Virus record (IMG/VR): IMGVR_UViG_3300042463_000506
Location: 1-22,768 of that record
Reading direction: 5' to 3' (one strand)
Origin: a virus
Length of the DNA: 22,768 bases
Shown here: piece after piece, positions 21,056 through 22,768 of the stretch
How the letters are laid out: the number at the start of each line of letters is the position of its first letter
Position numbering within the stretch: position 1 is the stretch's first letter
Notes under the pieces: generated by a model
What the model saw: only the letters and a program-made list of their open reading frames with translations
Databases searched by the model: none
Told to the model about the DNA's origin: nothing
Program-made: the position numbers and the translations under genes

Positions 21056-21063
21056 CAAATATA
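21056..21063 (-). promoter_or_regulatory. Bacteroidota-type -7 promoter box TATATTTG
   Basis: Minus strand TATATTTGC in a very AT-rich spacer between the NinB-like gene and the small gene cluster, ending 19 nt before the ATG at 21037. Fourteen bases (TATATTTGCTGAAA) are identical to the box upstream of 1203. No -33 TTG is visible, so an activator or very weak -33 dependence is possible. Confidence 0.65.
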
Positions 21064-21090
21064 ATACTATTATTTTAATAAACTAATATT

Positions 21091-21504
21091 TTATAAATAT
21101 TCTTTAAATTTCTCTATCTCGCTATCAATTGCAAACTTGTTTTGTATGTATTCGTCTGGCGTTGGTATGTAACAGCCTTGCATACTTGCAAACGTTCTAA
21201 TCCATTCAATAAAATCAGTCATCTGTTTAGTGTCTAAATCCCTTGTACGTTTTGTTTTGGTGTTTTCTCCATCAAATGTGTGCATAAAATGACAAGCTCG
21301 TTTCAAAAGTTGCTTAGCATCTTCTAAATGGTTTCCGCTTTCAATTGCGAATAAAGTTATACAAACGTGTAAATAGCTATTTTGAGATAGTGTACGAGTC
21401 TTTTTCTTTTCCGTTAACTCAATTATACACTTCTTACTCAATAATGCGTCTAAACGGCTTAAAAGCTTGTTTACTTCTAATTCTTTTGATGTGTCGTAAA
21501 TCAT
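21091..21504 (-). CDS. NinB-like recombination protein
   Basis: The 137-residue protein contains KKKTRTLSQNSYLHVCITLF (residues about 33-52) and MTDFIEWIRTFASMQGCYIP then TPDEY near the C-terminus (about 104-130). The R-T-x-x-Q-N-x-Y-x-H/W block and the terminal FIEWIRxxA...YIPTPxEY block are typical of the NinB/Orf family that binds single-stranded DNA and helps load recombinase in lambda-like recombination. It shares an ATGA overlap with the HNH gene upstream, and NinG lies two genes away, supporting a recombination block. Its stop is followed by an AT-rich spacer with the next promoter. Confidence 0.72.
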   Translation of the reverse strand: MIYDTSKELEVNKLLSRLDALLSKKCIIELTEKKKTRTLSQNSYLHVCITLFAIESGNHLEDAKQLLKRACHFMHTFDGENTKTKRTRDLDTKQMTDFIEWIRTFASMQGCYIPTPDEYIQNKFAIDSEIEKFKEYL

Positions 21505-22124
21505 AATAGTGCTTTTCTTAAATAATTACCCTCTCTTATTTTTTTATCAAAAGCATCTTCACAACTCCACCCTCTCTTTAATCTTATTCTAATTGTTGCT
21601 TCATGATTTTTTAAACCTTTTCTATCTAATAAAAACATAAATGGTATTTTTTCCCCTTTATAAATTACGAAAAAAGTATTATCTCTATTATTCATGTTTA
21701 TAAATTGAGAAACATATCTACAATTTAAAGGGCTATAACCTAAAGAATTATCTATTCTATCTATTTGCAATCCTTTTTTATACCCATTGCCTATAGACCA
21801 ATGATAAAATGTTTCGTAATCTCTCCATTCGTCACAAACATTAATTTGTTTTTTTCTGTAAACATCGTTATAATGACCACTAGTTCTTAATAAAATAGCT
21901 TGCCAAACTTTATACAAAGGATGTGTTGTTAGTCCGTTTTTAGTTCTTACTATACAACCACAACTGCTAATTCTATTCCTTACTAGGTGTAATTTTCTAA
22001 CAATCTTTTCGTTTCCACAATCACACTTACATAAAAAAGCTTTGTTTTTTTGACCACTAGGTAAAATGTAACTTTCAGCTTCTCTCAATATTGTAAGTTT
22101 ACCATATTTTTGTTTAATATCCAT
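21501..22124 (-). CDS. Free-standing HNH homing-type endonuclease with N-terminal zinc-ribbon
   Basis: The 207-residue protein has three parts: an N-terminal ribbon with CKCDCG and SCGC (residues about 32-37 and 54-57) that probably binds zinc; a central HNH-type domain with INVCDEWRDYETFYHW and LQIDRIDNSLGYSPLNCR (about residues 119-136), the D-R-I-D-N...N-C-R core of phage HNH/AP2-type endonucleases; and a C-terminal RIRLKRGWSCEDAF DNA-binding block. Such genes are mobile and nick or cut DNA of related phages. It sits between the NinG- and NinB-like genes, its codons are visibly more AT-rich than the neighbours', and its end overlaps the next start by 4 bp. No intron is evident. Confidence 0.85.
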   Translation of the reverse strand: MDIKQKYGKLTILREAESYILPSGQKNKAFLCKCDCGNEKIVRKLHLVRNRISSCGCIVRTKNGLTTHPLYKVWQAILLRTSGHYNDVYRKKQINVCDEWRDYETFYHWSIGNGYKKGLQIDRIDNSLGYSPLNCRYVSQFINMNNRDNTFFVIYKGEKIPFMFLLDRKGLKNHEATIRIRLKRGWSCEDAFDKKIREGNYLRKALL

Positions 22125-22158
22125 ATTACAGTTTTTATCTGTAAAGATAACATTTTTA

Positions 22159-22680
22159 TTATAATGTTTTACATTTGTCTTTATAAATAACTACGATTTC
22201 TTTTAATTCATCAATAGTCCAATTTTTTGTTTTTCTCGCTTCATTTTCTAATATTTCTAATCTTTCAAGTCCAATTCTTTGTATTAATCCTTTTCTATAT
22301 TCAATTAAATTTCCACTCTTACTACTATTGCAATTAAACCAGCATTGACCATGCAAATTATCTTCATTAAATGTTACGCTTTTATTTGTGCTTGGAAAAT
22401 AATGACCTGCAGTTATTGTGTATTTTCCTGCAGTTGCACCGCATGAAATGCAAGGTTGACCAATATCTCTTTGTCGAATGAATTTATTGAATACCGCTTG
22501 AGCAAGTTTAAGATAGTCACTCAATGTCATCAACTCCTTTTTCATTTCGGCTTTTTTCTTCTTCCATTGTTTCGCCTTTACTTCGCTTACAAATATTTCA
22601 ACGCACTCAGGTCTTACCATGCAGTGCTTTTGCAAAAAGGTTTTAGGTATGAATTGGTCTTTACAGTTTTTACACTTCAT
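22159..22680 (-). CDS. ninG: NinG/Rap-like recombination protein
   Basis: The 173-residue protein begins with a zinc-binding C-K-N-C pair (Cys3, Cys6) completed by Cys20 and Cys26, a long Lys-rich helix (KQWKKKKAEMKKELMTLSDY), then CISCG (77-81), ITAGHYFPS (about 89-97, His93) and CWFNCNSSKSGN (113-124). This order is that of the lambda NinG/Rap family, structure-specific nucleases that resolve branched recombination intermediates. Length is near the family average. Its ATG overlaps the upstream stop by 4 bp. A 34-bp spacer separates it from the HNH gene; this spacer contains an inverted repeat TATCT-TTAC-AGATA. Confidence 0.9.
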   Translation of the reverse strand: MKCKNCKDQFIPKTFLQKHCMVRPECVEIFVSEVKAKQWKKKKAEMKKELMTLSDYLKLAQAVFNKFIRQRDIGQPCISCGATAGKYTITAGHYFPSTNKSVTFNEDNLHGQCWFNCNSSKSGNLIEYRKGLIQRIGLERLEILENEARKTKNWTIDELKEIVVIYKDKCKTL

Positions 22681-22768
22681 AGTAATTCCATTATTTCGTT
22701 TACTTTATTTTCTAGTTCTAAAATCTTTGCATCCCGCATCTGAATGTTAATATTCAAAGTTCCGCAAT
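22677..22768 (-). CDS. C-terminal end of an unknown gene, partial at window edge
   Basis: An open frame enters from the right edge without a stop for 29 codons and ends in TGA overlapping the NinG start (ATGA). The visible end, MRDAKILELENKVNEIMELL, has leucine/isoleucine heptads typical of a coiled coil. It is in a coupled arrangement like other junctions in the window, so it is likely the real upstream gene of the same transcript. The identity cannot be judged from this fragment. Confidence 0.6.
   Translation of the reverse strand, partial: CGTLNINIQMRDAKILELENKVNEIMELL

Noticed and set aside
1-22768. tRNA genes, CRISPR arrays, insertion sequences, integrase or att sites
   Set aside because: Looked for cloverleaf-like GC-rich blocks, regular spaced repeats, transposase or recombinase motifs and found none that could be supported.

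Overview
The window looks like the late (morphogenesis) half of a tailed dsDNA phage or prophage of a Bacteroidota host, most likely a Flavobacterium-like bacterium. The evidence is an AT-rich composition (roughly one third G+C by eye), no purine-rich Shine-Dalgarno sites but A-rich stretches before start codons, promoter boxes of the Bacteroidota type TAnnTTTG 18-23 nt before start codons, and protein families I associate with phages of this phylum (VPYTGAT tail-fibre repeats, a YKPIPLTEEWLLKFGF-type accessory protein, the long 'GSFSKSIKIAGTKHNN' tail protein). No integrase, repressor, replication gene, tRNA or CRISPR is visible, so temperate or lytic lifestyle cannot be decided. No tail sheath or contractile baseplate gene is recognisable, so a non-contractile (siphovirus-like) tail is the simplest reading.

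Almost everything is read on the minus strand, right to left. At 22768-21091 lies a recombination block: the end of an unknown gene, a NinG-like protein, a free-standing HNH endonuclease and a NinB-like protein. From 21063 to 19746 a TAnnTTTG promoter precedes seven small genes, several encoding membrane proteins. A second promoter (19959-19966) precedes the last of these, a sigma-70-like protein, a 99-residue protein and the small and large terminase subunits (to 17380). Next come two large tail proteins, the tape measure (13136-10950) and two tail/head-completion-like proteins. After an interruption at 9004-10189, the strand continues with an XkdF-type maturation protease carrying a scaffold-like C-terminus, the major capsid protein, a probable tail tube protein, a small structural protein, the portal, a head-tail connector, a tail-terminator-like protein, a tail fibre and a lysis group (small membrane proteins and an SxGC-type L,D-transpeptidase-like enzyme).

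The interruption is the most striking architectural feature: two overlapping genes on the plus strand, plausibly tail assembly chaperones, with their own Bacteroidota promoter in a 45-bp divergent gap and a convergent end where both strands' stop codons share one TTAA. The module order is also unusual: terminase, tail, capsid, portal rather than terminase, portal, capsid, tail.

Strong intrinsic terminators sit directly after the capsid gene and after the tail tube gene, suggesting these abundant proteins are made as separately tuned transcripts. Downstream of the lysis genes, a 287-bp gene-free region holds two tandem terminators built on the same plan, a promoter box with a structured, locally GC-rich candidate small RNA between them, and then two 13-bp direct repeats exactly 20 bp apart upstream of another promoter. 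That promoter drives a tightly packed operon of small accessory genes (1203 to the left edge).
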